A stretch of 64,000 nucleotides of DNA from Malus domestica (GCF_042453785.1 NC_091667.1:35394001-35458000); one strand, 5' to 3'. Shown: positions 35,131-47,773, counted from the stretch's first letter. The notes: generated by a model from the sequence alone, not told the origin. Translations and numbers: made by a program.

Positions 35131-37440
35131 CACATATAGAATAAGTTTTATTCCACCACAAGAATGTCAAAACTTATCGTCATGGAGTCAATTACTTGAT
35201 AGAAATACTTTATGTAATGTGAGAGAACAATACATTCCTTTAATTTAAAAGCTAAATCGCTCAAATATATATCAAACGGGTTCCTTTCCTTTTATATATT
35301 TCTTTCCGTAGTACAAAACTACTAAACATAGCATTAAAATCATGCATTAGCTTTGCAAATACCAAATTAAATAAAAGGAACAACCAAAATTATTTTCTTC
35401 CATAGAAAACATCTCCAATATATGCCCTACATTAGCCTTGAAAAGTTTCTTTTCTTCTCCCCTTATGGCACATAAAAATTTACTAATTAAAACACTGTTT
35501 AAATTCTTTAGGCATAGGAAAAACCACAAACAATAATACATGTTTGAAAATCCATGCTTATCAATTTAGTCACATACTTTGAATGAAATACATACCTCAT
35601 GCCTTCATATGTTCACCACTTCTTTATAAACATATTTATAATCACATGACCAACCACAATTCTCATATAAATAGATAAAATACAAACGAGAATTGTCACA
35701 TAATTACTACAAACCTCATTCTATTTGTATAATGTCCTTGTTCTTGCCACTGAATGCTTTCTGTCATTCTCAGTCAATTCACAAGTTATGCATCAATTTC
35801 ATAATTAACTAGTCATGTACAATTGACTATACTGAGATATGAAAGCAAAATTGTAGACAAAACTAATTTGATTAGTCATGCAAATTCCTTATGGAGTTAA
35901 TATCATTATAAACTGTACTTGAATTAATCCCCAATCATACTTAAGTGCTAGTATACTGCATTACTAATCAACACATTTGTGTCTTTATATAAGAACATCT
36001 CAAGCTTAAAGCAATATAGGACGACCCAATTCCTTTAATAAAACATGCCATATGTCAATTTTGCTATATGTTTGCAAAACTTAAAATTTTAATCCATATT
36101 GATTACTTCCCACAACAAACAATTACATGGCAATTCAATTCAGTATATATATACCCATGGAGATCAGAGGCAATAAGGATTTGGGGTGTTTTCCAAAACC
36201 AGTCCGTGAGGCATCTGAGGGGTTGCTTAGTGTCCCCTCTGCTTCTGCCCAACTTGGAAACTGCAGCTTGTTGTTGAAGGCCAGCCAATAATCTCACTCA
36301 TGTAATATTAACAAAATAGCCATGAACAAACAAGATATATACGCACATTTATATGCATGCTTATGCCTTAAAAATTCAGCTTTTCTCAAACACACTAATT
36401 TCCACAGATTTGGGCAATTCATCAAGGAGCCCCCATCTAAAACTTTAACATTTGGAGCAAAATTACTTAAAGATCTGCTGCTAGTTAAAGAAATTGTAAA
36501 ACACTTAATTAAACAAGCATACCAAAAGGAAAGGTTATACCAAGATTTCATATGCCAATGTATATATATGAACCTTCACAACCATATATTAATGCCTTCA
36601 CGTCTTTTCCACTATATGTTTTCATTCCATACATCAATTCCTTCATATGCTGGTATATCTGAACCTTCCCATCGAACTTGTTGTTGTATAGAGATCTCAA
36701 AATTTTCTCCAATGCAAGGTTAGAATAAATGTAAATATGTACATATTCTTACACAACTTGAGAACACATCGACATTACATGGTAAAACATTCCAGCCAAA
36801 ATATTAGCATGAAAATTGAAGTAGAAAATTTGAAATATGCCATGATCTTCAGTATTGGCTAATTCAATGAACTGAGTAATCAAATTTTCTTTATCGTCCT
36901 TTATCAGAACTGTTGGTGGCAATCAAATTTTACTAATCATACTAACAACCTCCTGACTTTGGTGGTTCAACTAAAACAAATTATATGCAAAAAGGCCTGC
37001 ATAAAAATGTCATCAACCTGACCATATATTATATGTAACTATGATAGGTATAATCTGGAAAACTGTTGGATTTCGAAGCAATCATCACCATTATTTAAAT
37101 TTCATACTTCAATCCATGTTTGGATCCCATTGCAAAATATTTACATATTAGCACCATATACATATATTGATATGCTTCTCCAAATTCCTATTTGATCCAC
37201 GACTTGCTGCTATTCTTTATAAAATTTCCCCAAATTTATGCCATAAGATTATTAAAAGATATTCTTGATTAAAACAGAATGGTTATACAACCTATTAATA
37301 ATCCTCAAATTCCACTAATTAATCCAACACGGTGATGTTGCCGAAATCACAATTTGGATTTAAAAAAAAACCGCAGTCCAAAAGAAAAGATATTATATAA
37401 TCAAACTTCAAACCTAATAGGTTTTAATCATATAACCAGT

Positions 37441-37453
37441 GGCTCTGATACCA
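37441..37453 (-). other. Primer-binding site of the LTR element
   Basis: The + strand GGCTCTGATACCA is the complement of TGGTATCAGAGCC, which matches the 3' end of plant initiator tRNA-Met. It lies two bases inside the right (5') LTR. Confidence 0.88.
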
Positions 37454-37455
37454 AC

Positions 37456-38912
37456 TGTTAGCCTTAGAGCAAGTCCACCCCTAAAGACTTTGTGCCAGCA
37501 CCCAGCGCATTTATCCACTCAAGTGAACAGTAATAGACTCCAGTGTACAGTAATAGGCCAAAACATCTCCACTCCTAACAAAAAATAGTCTAGTCCATTT
37601 TATTAAAATATTATAATTTTTATTATAAAATAATAAAAAATAATGATTTTATTTTTAATTTCTGACTTTATAAAAAAAATATTAAAATGTTTTTCAATTT
37701 CATCACTGCACCCCGCACTTCCTTTCTCAACTTCACCGCTGCACACCCCTGCACCCCTACACTTCCCTCCCAACAAAAAATACCCTAGTCCATTTTATTA
37801 AAATATTATAATTTTTATTATAAAATAATAAAAATAATGATTTTATTTTTAATTTCTGACTTTAGAAAAAAAATATTAAAATGTTTTTCAATTTCATCGT
37901 TGCACCCCTGCACTTCCTTTCTCAACTTCACCGCTGCACACCTCTGCACCCCTGCACTTCCCTCCCATCTTCCAACTCTTCCCATTTTCCAACTCTTCTC
38001 ATCTTCCTCTGCTGTCATCAACAAGCTCACACCCAACTCCTGCAAAACCAAAAAGATTCAATCTTTTTCAATCTGGACGAACAAACAATCGAATCAGACC
38101 TGACCCATTTTCCCAAAACGCATAAACAAGCAGTCGTTTAGTAGTATTTACTCACTCTTGGTGCCAGCTTTGCAGAGCTTGTCGTCGACGACGATGAGGT
38201 TGGCGTCGTCTTGCCCCGTGGGGAGTCGTTTGGTGGAGAAGAAAGAGATGAGGGTCTTCCCCCTTGACCAGACCTAGCGCGGAAAAAAGGAAGGAAAAAA
38301 AATGGCTAATGTCATATTGGCGTCATACGGGCCAGTCCATTCCTCTGTCGATTTTGGGCTGGCCTGGAGACCAACTTGGGCTGGGTGCCAGGCAAGAACA
38401 CGGGTTGGAGAGGATTGGCTGAGTGCCAGCCTTGTTTTTTGGCTGAGTGCCGGCCTAACCACCTCCCAGTGGGAACTGCTCTTATTAGGTTATACAATTA
38501 AAACACAAACGAACGAGTGACTAACCTGATTCCATCGACGGTCATGGAAGTCGAACACGAAGGGCACGGCAACACCAAAATCTTCTATAAGTTCTTAGCC
38601 GAATACAACTACTCTATGGGAAGCATTATGTTGTGTGTTCTAGGGCTTATAGGGACCGGTGTTTTATATAGGCTAAAAGCTAGGGTTTCCATCCATAAAG
38701 GAAACCTAAACTTACTTTATTAGCCTCCAAGTCAAGTATCATAATCATATTCAATTAAGGATTCCATCAATCCTATTTCCAATATAAGACACCTTATATA
38801 GGATTGATATCTTTAAGAGATCAAATCACAATTAACATTATTCTCCAATATTACATTCCTATTACATATAGTAGACCACTTAAAGGTTGATTTATATTGG
38901 ATAAATCCAACA
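37456..38912 (-). repeat. Right (5') LTR, interrupted by a MITE
   Basis: It starts TGTTAGCCTTA and ends ATAAATCCAACA. After removal of the MITE and one copy of its TTA duplication the length is 439 bp, the same as the left LTR. Confidence 0.9.
37467..38481. mobile_element. PIF/Harbinger-type MITE (1,015 bp) inside the right LTR
   Basis: The ends are GAGCAAGTCCACCCC and, in reverse complement, GAGCAGTTCCCACTGG. A 3-bp TTA duplication flanks them (37464-37466, 38482-38484). The interior holds a ~193-bp direct duplication (from about 37578 and 37771), each copy starting AACAAAAAATA and including CTAGTCCATTTTATTAAAAT. No transposase is encoded. Because the other LTR lacks it, it inserted after the retrotransposon. 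Confidence 0.85.
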
Positions 38913-39083
38913 TTCCTCGCATTAATCTACTCTCTCACTCTCAACCTTTACATATATTTATAAGTTTTTAGCATAGAAAAGATGTCTTGAGCTTCCGTGT
39001 GAAGTTGTATATAGACTAAACACCTCGCTTATCCGATCCTTCTTAAGACCAGGTAGATGTAATGAAATCATTCTTACTTGTGA

Positions 39084-39245
<162 letters not shown>

Positions 39246-39440
39246 TGATTCAGCTGACATAGCAATCTGCTGTATTTGCATCCTTTTCGTTTGCTTTAGA
39301 TATACTTTTAAGGAAAAATAACGGCGTTGTTTGTTTGGCAGATGCACTCAGCTGCCTTTGCGTTGCCTGCTTTCTTGAGAAGGGAGGTGAGTGCGCTACG
39401 TGAATCTTCAACTCCGGCAAGACAAATCGGGGATAAGTAG

Positions 39441-40130
39441 TTATTAGTAGAGACAACGGTTGCTTGAGTAGCAAATGGAAAGCTAGAAAATAGGTAACTT
39501 GTCGAGTGTGGGTGGGGTGGGTTCGTGAGCTCTTCTTTCAGAGGCATTGGTGGGATTTCAATAATTGTGGATGATATGGACATTTGACATTTAATGTTAT
39601 TGGAAATTTTACTATGGCTATCAAATAATTATGTATTTTTATACTTTATAATTGAAATTCTGATTTTCTCAGGTACCTGTTCGGTGCTAGGTTTGGATAT
39701 TATTTTGCGTTCTAATAACAATAACATCATGATTTATCCTAATTGTTTTGAAGTGCTAATGACAATAACACGACTTATGAGACTATTTTAGTGCGCTAAT
39801 AACATAACGACTTTTGGATTTATGTTTAGGGTTAGCCCAAGTTGTAACGGTGAGTGGGAAAATTAGTTAGGATTATGATAGATTAAGCGTTCGGTGTCTT
39901 CCATCAAAACAAAAAGTATTTCCTCATAGGCCCAATGGGTTACTACGAAACCCACTTTCTTGTAATCTGCATGTTTAAACCAGGCCCAATGGGCCATATT
40001 AGACCTTTCTGTTCCATTAAACAATGCCACGAGAGAATTCAAAGACATGCCACATAGACCAAAACAGGAGAAAGAGAAAGTTAAAAAACTGCTGTTCATA
40101 AGGTACATGCACATGGAACGTGCAGGACGA
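39441..40130. other. Convergent 3' region of duplicated unit B
   Basis: This matches 14246-14992 with several small deletions. It contains the GGCCCAATGGG words and no gene. Confidence 0.75.
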
Positions 40131-40235
40131 CTAATTGGGGCGCATAGCAGGTTCGAAATACCGGACTCCTGGTGTCGAGGCCGTAGAGCTCTTGAAGCCC
40201 CTCAGTAAGGGCTGTCCATAATGAGTAACGTTCAT

Positions 40236-40266
<31 letters not shown>

Positions 40267-43148
40267 CCGTGGTTCATGTTGTTCGGCAACAACGATCTGC
40301 ATTTGGAGACTATACTTGTCCAGTCCTTGGCCATAAGAACAAAAGCTTCGACTTTTGTATGGCATTTAACGGTTTGTGGGGAGATTGGAAGTTGCGACGG
40401 AGATGACTGCCGGTAGAGAAGCTCTTCGCCGTAGAACTGGCCTTTCTTAAGCATGTTGGTTGGCATTGATGAGGATTGAGAACCTGATGATGATCCACCA
40501 CCATGTCGATTCTGATCACCGCCCACATAAGTCCATATAAACCCTTCCGTAATGAAGATCATCCGATCGAGAAGGTCTCCTGTTCGCACAACGAAGCTAT
40601 TCTCGTCGTACGTCACTGGCCTCAGATAGTCGCAGATCATTTTCAACACTTTTTCATCCATTTCTTTGAGCATTGGTACCTATACATGTTATATGCATGC
40701 ATGCATATTAGCTTAATCATATTTAATTAATCACATCATATAGATTATTAATCATATAAAGATATAAGAGGTGTTGAGGTTGCACATACTGTCCTTAGGG
40801 TATTCATGAAGAGAAAACGCTTTAGGGGTTTCTTGGTGTACCAAGGAAGAATGGAGAACAGATTCTCCAGATCAGCATCTTTGTTTTCTTTCAGTTTTTG
40901 TTTTACGTTTTTCTTGATCTCTTTTTTCAAATCTTCTGGGAGATCATTTTTCACCATCCACTCTTCTATTTGTCGCTCTTTCATCTTAATCTTCTGTCTT
41001 ATATCCTCCGACCTTGTAGTTGCCAATTGCATAAACGTCTGTATGTACGTACGTCACACAACAAATACTTGTTATTGGTAATTCTATTTAACACAAAAAG
41101 AAAACTGATATGACACTCTATAATACATATTGAAAATAAACCCTAATCAAGAAGGAAATTAAATGAAAATTTTAAGGAAAAATAACAGAGGGAGTGCTTT
41201 AAAATTATTGAAAGACTTTTAGTGAAAATATTTTTGGAACCAATCTTAGTAAAAAGCAAGTGAATATTGGAAAAATATTCGAAGTTCTTTGTGGAAAAAG
41301 TACTTAAGTGTTGTTTTCTCCAAGAAGCACTTCAAGTGCTTTCTGGAACCCAAAAATACTTTTTTTAAAAACATTTTCGATCATTTTAAAAACACTTTTA
41401 AATAAGCTTAAAGATTTAATACCAACCTGTACATTTCCTATGAGATATAAAAATAGGAGTAATCCAATGATAGAAATAAGAATTGCAAAGATGTTTTCCC
41501 ACACATATGTACTTGTTGTCAGATTTGTGCCAAAGTTGCTGCAAAAAAAAATAAAATTCAAACGATGATCAAGAAATGTGACAAAATAACATAAAATGTA
41601 CATAATAATTAGTTGTCGATGAATTGCCAACCTTAAATTTCGCAGTCCCCACCAAAACGAGTAGAACAACTTGCCCGGGAAATCCAACGACGCCGCGTTT
41701 CCAGATCGAAGAGAATCAAGAAATATTCCGAAATCAAACGGCCGTGTAGTATTTTCAGGAACATTTATTGGACAAAATTTATCTAGAAATGATGTAATAT
41801 TTCTTGGGGTAGCACTGTCGTCACAGTAAAAAGTACTCAAGTCTGTCATGTTATGTTTTCTAAATGTCCGATACCAACATGATGTCTCTCGTTGAATAGA
41901 AAAAAAGTACCAAAAAGCTCCAAGTACCTAAAACACAAGAAGCTAATTAATTATATATCGTAAAATTAAGGGTAAATTCTTAATTAGTATAAATGTTTAA
42001 GTCAAACAATAGTTAGTTTTACCAAACTAAAGACTAAAGTGAATTACCGCTCGAGTTAGTCAAATGGCAAAGGAGAGTAGGATGACAGGTAGGAGTAAGT
42101 TAATTTAAAAAGATAAATAAATTGACAATGGAATAGAAACTTACATGACTTGCAAGGATGTAAAGGACAAAATAGAATACACCTTTGGTCCATATTCCAG
42201 TTTGTGGAAGGTTGTTAGAGGATAGGAGAAATCGATAAATCCTCGGAAGATATTGGGCAAGAAGGAAAAAAGTTAGAACCTTTCTTTTGTACAAATATCG
42301 ATAGCCTGTCATTTTGAAGAAAACATGTACTAAAAGCACCTGGGCAAAAGAAACAAACAAAGCCAGTTAAACTTAAAGCTAATCATATAACTCACAAAAA
42401 AACATTAGGAAGTTGTTATTCGGGTATAGACGCTCCAAAAAAGTCATTCTGTACTTTAAACATGTGAATATAAGAGATAAAAAGAGCTTGGAGGAGTGCA
42501 GACTGATTTTTCTGGAGTTCCAATAGCAACATCTAAAAATTGATCAAACCTTAATTCTAATTGTCTTACTTGTGGGATGGGAAGAACAGCAAGAATGTCA
42601 GTAACGATCGAGCGCCACGACAACTTCCTGGCTACTGCCACAGCTTTCGATTCCCAACTGGGATTTTCCATTCCACGTGAGTTGACAGATTTAATGGCCT
42701 GACGAATTTGATGAATAATATGCACTACGAAAATGAGATCTGTGAGCAGTCGCAAAACAAGAGTTACATTCTTCAGCTTCTTGTCCATTCCAAGGCACTT
42801 GTTTTTTTCATTGATGAATGGAATGTAAAAGAACAAAGGGTCCAGTGACACAGCAATCACACATAAAATTACAAATATTTTGTTCCACAGTAGATCATTT
42901 GCAAGAAGTCGATCCAGTTTTGGCCTTTTAAATTTTGTACTAGGTGAAGCTCCTCCAGGTTGCAGGTTAAGTCTGTTGGGATCGAAAGGTGTTTGGCTGA
43001 GAAGAAAATGCAAATCAGAAGGGGGGGTAAACACGAATTTGTGCCATAACTCTAAATTATGAATTACTTTTCAGAGCGTACTTCCTTTCTTTTTGAGAGA
43101 AACTAACCTTAATTCAATGGTGGACTCATTATTCGGGACATGCATCAT
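40131..43148 (-). CDS. CNGC: Cyclic nucleotide-gated ion channel, copy B (short C-terminus)
   Basis: Exons in coding order: 43148-43108 (first ATG at 43148), 42996-42570, 42339-42145, 41927-41632, 41538-41427, 41038-40790, 40679-40131. All splice sites are GT-AG and the frame is open for 622 residues. Domain order is as in copy A: LWNKIFVILCVIAVSLDPL, the VLRLLTDLIFVVHI region, ASHVLGAFWYFFS, pore FWWGLRNLS with filter Gly-Thr-Asn (323-325), a charged linker two residues longer than in A, and GQFYGEEL in the nucleotide-binding domain. The tail has a ten-Asn tract and stops at the same place as copy A, again without an IQ motif. That two diverged copies both stay open suggests selection on a short channel. 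The start is provisional; the splice acceptor at 43177 allows an upstream exon. Confidence 0.82.
40237..40266 (-). repeat. Coding AAC trinucleotide repeat (Asn tract)
   Basis: Ten consecutive Asn codons in copy B are encoded by a nearly pure GTT/AAC run. Copy A has seven interrupted ones (about 15096-15119). Confidence 0.9.
41190..41415. mobile_element. Foldback MITE in a CNGC-B intron
   Basis: This is the orthologous insertion to that in copy A (16011-16220). It shares AAGTGCT..AGCACTT central words and the terminal TTTTAAAA/TCATTTTAAAAA pairing. Confidence 0.6.
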
Positions 43149-43551
43149 TGGACACTGTTTACGTTCGACCGATTGTCCTGAAAAATTGAAAGAATATATG
43201 AACAGGTAGAGTAATTTACTTCTTTGGGAAAGAAAGCATGAACTAATACTGGTAGCAGTATGTATAATGTATTGATGAACTTACAAGCTAGAAAGATAAC
43301 AGGGGGTTTCTTTGGAAGCAAATGATTGGCAATGTGGAAGAGAAATTGTGTCAGATTCAATTTTATTAGCAATTAGGGTTTAACCATTGTTTGGACATCT
43401 TCGTTGACGAAGAACTTGTCCAAGTCTTTTCCAAATATTCTCCTAATCTTCCTTCTTCATTTAATTTAATTTAAGTTCAACTTGTAGTTTCAAACGACGC
43501 TGCCAAATTGCTTGATAAGTTTGTTTGTTTTCCCCATATAGAGACAAATTT

Positions 43552-43632
43552 AATCTAGCTGCTCTTTTTTACTAAACTTAATCTAGCTGCTCTTTTTGAC
43601 TAAACTTAATCTAGCTGCTCTTTTTGACTAAA
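43552..43632. repeat. ~30-bp tandem triplication
   Basis: Three copies of AATCTAGCTGCTCTTTTT(G)ACTAAA upstream of CNGC copy B. Confidence 0.9.
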
Positions 43633-43674
43633 GTCTTAAAAGAATAGTGAGGAATCAATAATTAAAAGGTATAC

Positions 43675-43866
43675 AAAACGAATGAACCTCTAGCTCAAGT
43701 TGTAATATTATTCAAATTTCCTAGAAGGAGGCGCGCAAACGAATGAACCTCTAGCTCAAGTTGTAATATTTGTAATATTATTCAAATTCCTAGAAGGAGG
43801 CGCGCAAACGAATGAACCTCTAGCTCAAGTTGTAATATTATTCAAATTTCCTAGAAGGAGGCGCAT
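43675..43866. repeat. ~60-65-bp tandem triplication
   Basis: Three copies of AACGAATGAACCTCTAGCTC, AAGTTGTAATATTATTCAAA and CCTAGAAGGAGGCGCG. Copy A has a single unit (about 18540), so this expanded after the duplication. Confidence 0.9.
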
Positions 43867-43961
43867 GCGCGCACACACACACACCCATCTATCAGCTCTC
43901 CCTTCTTAAAAGAGACTATATTACACTGTAGCAATAACATATTAGGTTATCAACCCATATA

Positions 43962-44084
43962 TAATTTTTTTGGTCCAACGATAAGTTTGTTATTTTAGAT
44001 GTCAAATTAGGGAGTTGACGAGATTTGAACTTACGATGTGATGCTAGAACAACACTCATCTCCACCAATGTGGTAGAAGATACT
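43962..44084. repeat. ~120-bp insertion in the copy B flank
   Basis: Compared with copy A (18811-18825), copy B has extra sequence between CAACCCATATA and TATATCATTCGATATATC. It contains TTTGGTCCAACGATAAG and GAGATTTGAACTTACGATG. The origin was not identified; the event is either an insertion in B or a loss in A. Confidence 0.55.
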
Positions 44085-44239
44085 TGCCCTATATATCATT
44101 CGATATATCCAATTGTATCCCTAAACTGTTGATCAAATTCCAATTAATCTACGAGCACTTTTTTTTTTCTTTGGCACATACCAATTTACCAAATACTAAT
44201 ACTAAATACTCATTATTTTTTTTGGGCATAATATGTTGT

Positions 44240-46890
44240 AAGCTCAAGAGACATTGCAAACAAAACATGAGAAGAGTGAGCAAAACAAGAGACACAAGTA
44301 CGGCTTTAAAGCTACATAGCATTGAATACTACAAGTGTTTTAGTATTACGGTTAGTGATATTTCTCTTCAGCTGTAAGAAGTCTTGAGTTAGAATCTCGT
44401 GAATGACAAATTTGTAACCAATTTATTTCCCAACAGCCCGGTACACAAAATGAGATTGCCAACAAGCAGATACGGATATAAGCTTCTTTAGGCGGACATG
44501 CAAATAGGTAGCTAGGCATACTCCGCTACGCGAACAAGTAGGCTCTGCTACAAGCAGACAGGCAGGCAAGCAAATTCCAGATATATGGTAGATGAATATA
44601 GATTGAGATGGTGGATGGTAGATAGTTTCAAGCAGGCAAATGTTGAAGTATGAACTCCGTCACTAAACGGACGAGATTCCTATTTTCCAATTGGAGTCAT
44701 GCTCTCTTAAGGTACTTATTTTGAGGACCTATAAAAAGCAAATGCATATTAATCAAAAGATTATATTAGTTTAGATTCAAAGGCTAAAATATTTGACAAC
44801 TTAATCAAAACAAGAAAATGAGTTTTCTAATGGTTCATAGATTTTAAGTTGATTTTGATTCATTAAATTGTCAAATATTTTAAACCTTTAAACCTAAACT
44901 AATATAATCTTGTGTATCCTCAAAATAAAGACCTTAGAAGAGTAAGACTGATTCGAACCTTATCAACAAACAAACATGTAGAAACTTGGACAACAATCAA
45001 TGGAGTGGACTGGTAGGAATCGCCGTGGGAAACAGACTTGCAAGTCGAAACAAGAAACTTTTCTTATGTTCTTATGTGGGCCTCAAACCCAATTAGTGGC
45101 CCAATTTTTTAATTTTCCCTTTACTGTTTGTTTTCCTCTTCTTATTAGTGGTTTCTTTTTCATGGTAAGTTTTGGCATAATCTTGAACTTTAAATTAACT
45201 TGAAAATATTTTGAACGGCTCAGAATAAAAGGAGGGTACAAGACTGGAGGGGAGAAAATTCGAATCCTTACAATAGGTAACACATAATTATTGAATCCCA
45301 TTATTCTATATTCAAAGTAATTTTAGAATATATTTTTTCGCCACTTAGTATTACGGTCTACTAATTTTTATGTGGAAACATTGTTCAACTCTCAACTTTC
45401 AATTTTATCACTTCCCGGAACCAAATAGTGTAGATGCACTATGAAAGCATGTAGGTTTACCCAGATGCTCTCCAGATCTAAAAACACTAAACCTAAGGAA
45501 CAAATGATTTGTGCCTTTGAAATTTGATCTAACAACTACAAACAGGGGACCCTCTAAAATTTATAATAATTGTAGCCGTTGGATCAAATTTCAACAACCC
45601 GGATCAATTGATCATTAGGCTCAGTTTTTTGAGATCTGGAGATGATCAGGTTCTATTTGTTAATTATTGAGAGGTTTAGGTTAACCCACCAACGTGAAAA
45701 ACGTGAATTATTTGTTAATTATTTGAGGGGCTCAAGGTAAGCCACCAACATGGAAAATGAAGCAAAGGTGTCGATCACATTGGAGTGGCTAGATGTCTTC
45801 CTGTGCTTTTCTGGGTTAGTGGGATGGGTAGGATTTGGAAGTTGCGCTTTATGTTTTGTTATAAATCTCTTTCGGACCAACAATCTTTTTAACTACTGTT
45901 TGGTCTTTTTTTCTTGCTTGGTTTATGGCCTTTTCCTGGGTTTTGTTTTGCCTCCTTTGTTGTTCTCGACATGGTTTTGCCCTTTTTAATAAAATCTCCT
46001 TTTGGACCAAAAAAAAAAGTTGGAGTAGCTACTAGCTAGCTCATGGAATATTTTTGGTCCACCCTTAAATGATGGTTATGTGCACCATCTTTTTTTATTA
46101 TTGATGAATTAATTTAAATCTCGAGTATGTGTAAGAGATACATACAAATCTTAAAATTTAAACTCATCCAATAATAATAAGTAGATAGTAAGCATTACAA
46201 CCACTTGAAAGTGGTAAGTAAAAATGCACCCAACTAATGTCTGCGTGTGACACTTGTGTGGGACCTACTAATTTTATGAATTTGGATTCTTTTTGCATGT
46301 TTTTTTTCTTCAAAACTATACAAAGCTTGCCACTTAGTGTTACGGTCTAATACTATTTATTTTCACTTGTAAGTGAGAGGTTTTAGATTAGATTATCATC
46401 AAATGCGAATTTGAACGCATTATTGCTAATCCATTATGAAGCTTAGGTAACTCCTGACTCCCCACCTCGAAGAGCAACTCCAACGTTGAGCATCTTCTAA
46501 ACCACTAGGCTTCGAGCAAAGCCAGTTGCTCACCCAGTCGATTATTAATCAGCCCCACCCCCAAGCCAAATGACACAATGCTGACGTTAGCATTTATTAA
46601 AAAGTTAAAACAAAAATTAATTAAAAATACAAAAACAAATATACAAAATTAATTAAAAATACAAAATACCGAGGTAATCAATCCAATAAATATCTAACTA
46701 TGTTCTTGCACCTTACATCACATTTCAATATTTTCAAATACTTTCAACAAATTTTTTATTATGATCCAAAATTATAAATAAAATTATCTTTTTATATCAT
46801 TTATAACAAAAATAATAATATTTTAATACCGTCTGGGTTATTTACTTTAGAGATGAAGATGCACTTAAACAATTACTCTTCACTAAGAAG
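44240..46890. other. Gene-poor spacer after CNGC copy B
   Basis: Homology to copy A ends near 44240. Nothing coding is recognised. A stretch ending TTTTTAATAAAATCTCC, then about ten A residues (46009-46018), resembles the 3' tail of a non-LTR retroelement. A word AGAGCAACTCCAACGTTGAG at 46484-46503 resembles one end of a PIF/Harbinger-like MITE; no matching end was fixed. Confidence 0.45.
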
Positions 46891-46892
46891 AT

Positions 46893-47153
46893 TGGTACGC
46901 AGACGGGACGAGACGGGACGGAACGAATGTGTAATTTTTGAAAAAGACATGGGGTATATTTGTCTTAAAATGGTAAAACATTGTGTTCCACAGACGTGGA
47001 ATAAACCCGTTCCAGGAGGAGATGTGGAACGCAAAAACACCCAAAATCTGTCCCGTGGAACAGCCCGTTCCACCCATTTTTGACGCACTAAACGCGGGAC
47101 GGAACGCCTCGTCCCGTTCCGTCCCGTCCCGTCCCACGTACCAAACGCACCCT
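46893..47153. mobile_element. Foldback element rich in GGGACGGAACG
   Basis: The left TTGGTACGCAGACGGGACGA and the right (reverse complement TTGGTACGTGGGACGGGACG) form a GC-rich inverted repeat. The right end continues as CCAAACGCACCCTA, typical of MITEs ending GGGTGCGTTTGG. The left terminus has diverged and no duplication was confirmed. Open frames across it are by-products. Confidence 0.6.
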
Positions 47154-47773
47154 AGTGTAACTACTATCGTTTGTTACAAAAAAAAAAAAAAAAAAACCTA
47201 TACAAGGCTTTTAATCACAATATTCCCCCCCGGGCAAATCACAATATCCCCCCAACATTATACAAGGCTTTTAATCCTAGCCATTGAAATTCATCTGATG
47301 GCCCTCAATCTGCCACGTAATTTAATGATTCCAAATTTACTTGGCTTAATTTTTATCACCCTTTCACCCCTGCCCACGACTGTCGGCGGAAGAGGACCTA
47401 ACTCCGTTGAATCATTATCCAACGTAGCCATGGAAAATTCCTTCATACCAAGAAAAGTCTTTTGCTTTTTTTTTTTTTTAAGAAAATGAAAACTTAAATA
47501 ACAGAACCTCTAGGATAACCAGTAAACATAACGTCAAAGTGCAAGGCATTTTTCACAATCGCAGCCACAATATTAAACCGAAGGGGATCTCGGAATTTCA
47601 ATAGTTTTTAGATGATGCTATTTACATACTTATTTTTACTTCCTACATATTTTTATAATTTTTAATTGTCAAATTAAATAAGTTTAAAAAGATCAATAAA
47701 TAAAAATAATAAAGATATGTAGATAGGATTACCCTTATTTTTTTCATTTTTTATGTTTTGATTAATTTCATCA

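Larger units (their letters stand above)
32474..37440 (-). ncRNA. Hairpin-rich non-coding interior of the LTR element
   Basis: No open frame over ~130 codons is present and none looks like gag or pol. Local perfect inverted repeats are frequent: ATGTAAT/ATTACAT (32534), TGTAACT/AGTTACA (32761), ATCTGC/GCAGAT (32804), ACAAAC/GTTTGT (32909), ATCTGATA/TATCAGAT (33174), CGTGTC/GACACG (34240), TTGCATCA/TGATGCAA (34502), TTCCATGCC/GGCATGGAA (34554) and CAACTAA/TTAGTTG (34909). Five hairpins share one 16-nt loop and are listed separately. Whether the interior is transcribed and folds is inference. Confidence 0.5.
32020..38912 (-). mobile_element. Young non-autonomous LTR retrotransposon (LARD-like)
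   Basis: Two LTRs (32020-32458; 37456-38912 including a MITE) flank a 5.0 kb interior without convincing coding sequence. A perfect 5-bp duplication TTCCT lies at 32015-32019 and 38913-38917, and the empty site is visible in the paralogous SPMS intron (about 13707-13720). On the - strand the LTR starts TGTTGGATTTATCC and ends TAACA. The primer-binding site TGGTATCAGAGCC fits initiator tRNA-Met, and the polypurine tract is GACCAAGTGGGAGAA. These are features of Copia-type elements, but the lack of gag-pol prevents a firm lineage. The LTRs differ at about six positions by eye. Confidence 0.9.

Noticed and set aside
37441..37453. tRNA-like sequence
   Set aside because: It is only the primer-binding-site complement of initiator tRNA-Met next to an LTR, not a tRNA gene.
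46983..47489. 168-codon + strand frame
   Set aside because: It runs through the GGGACGGAACG foldback element and a poly-A tract, with no recognisable protein.
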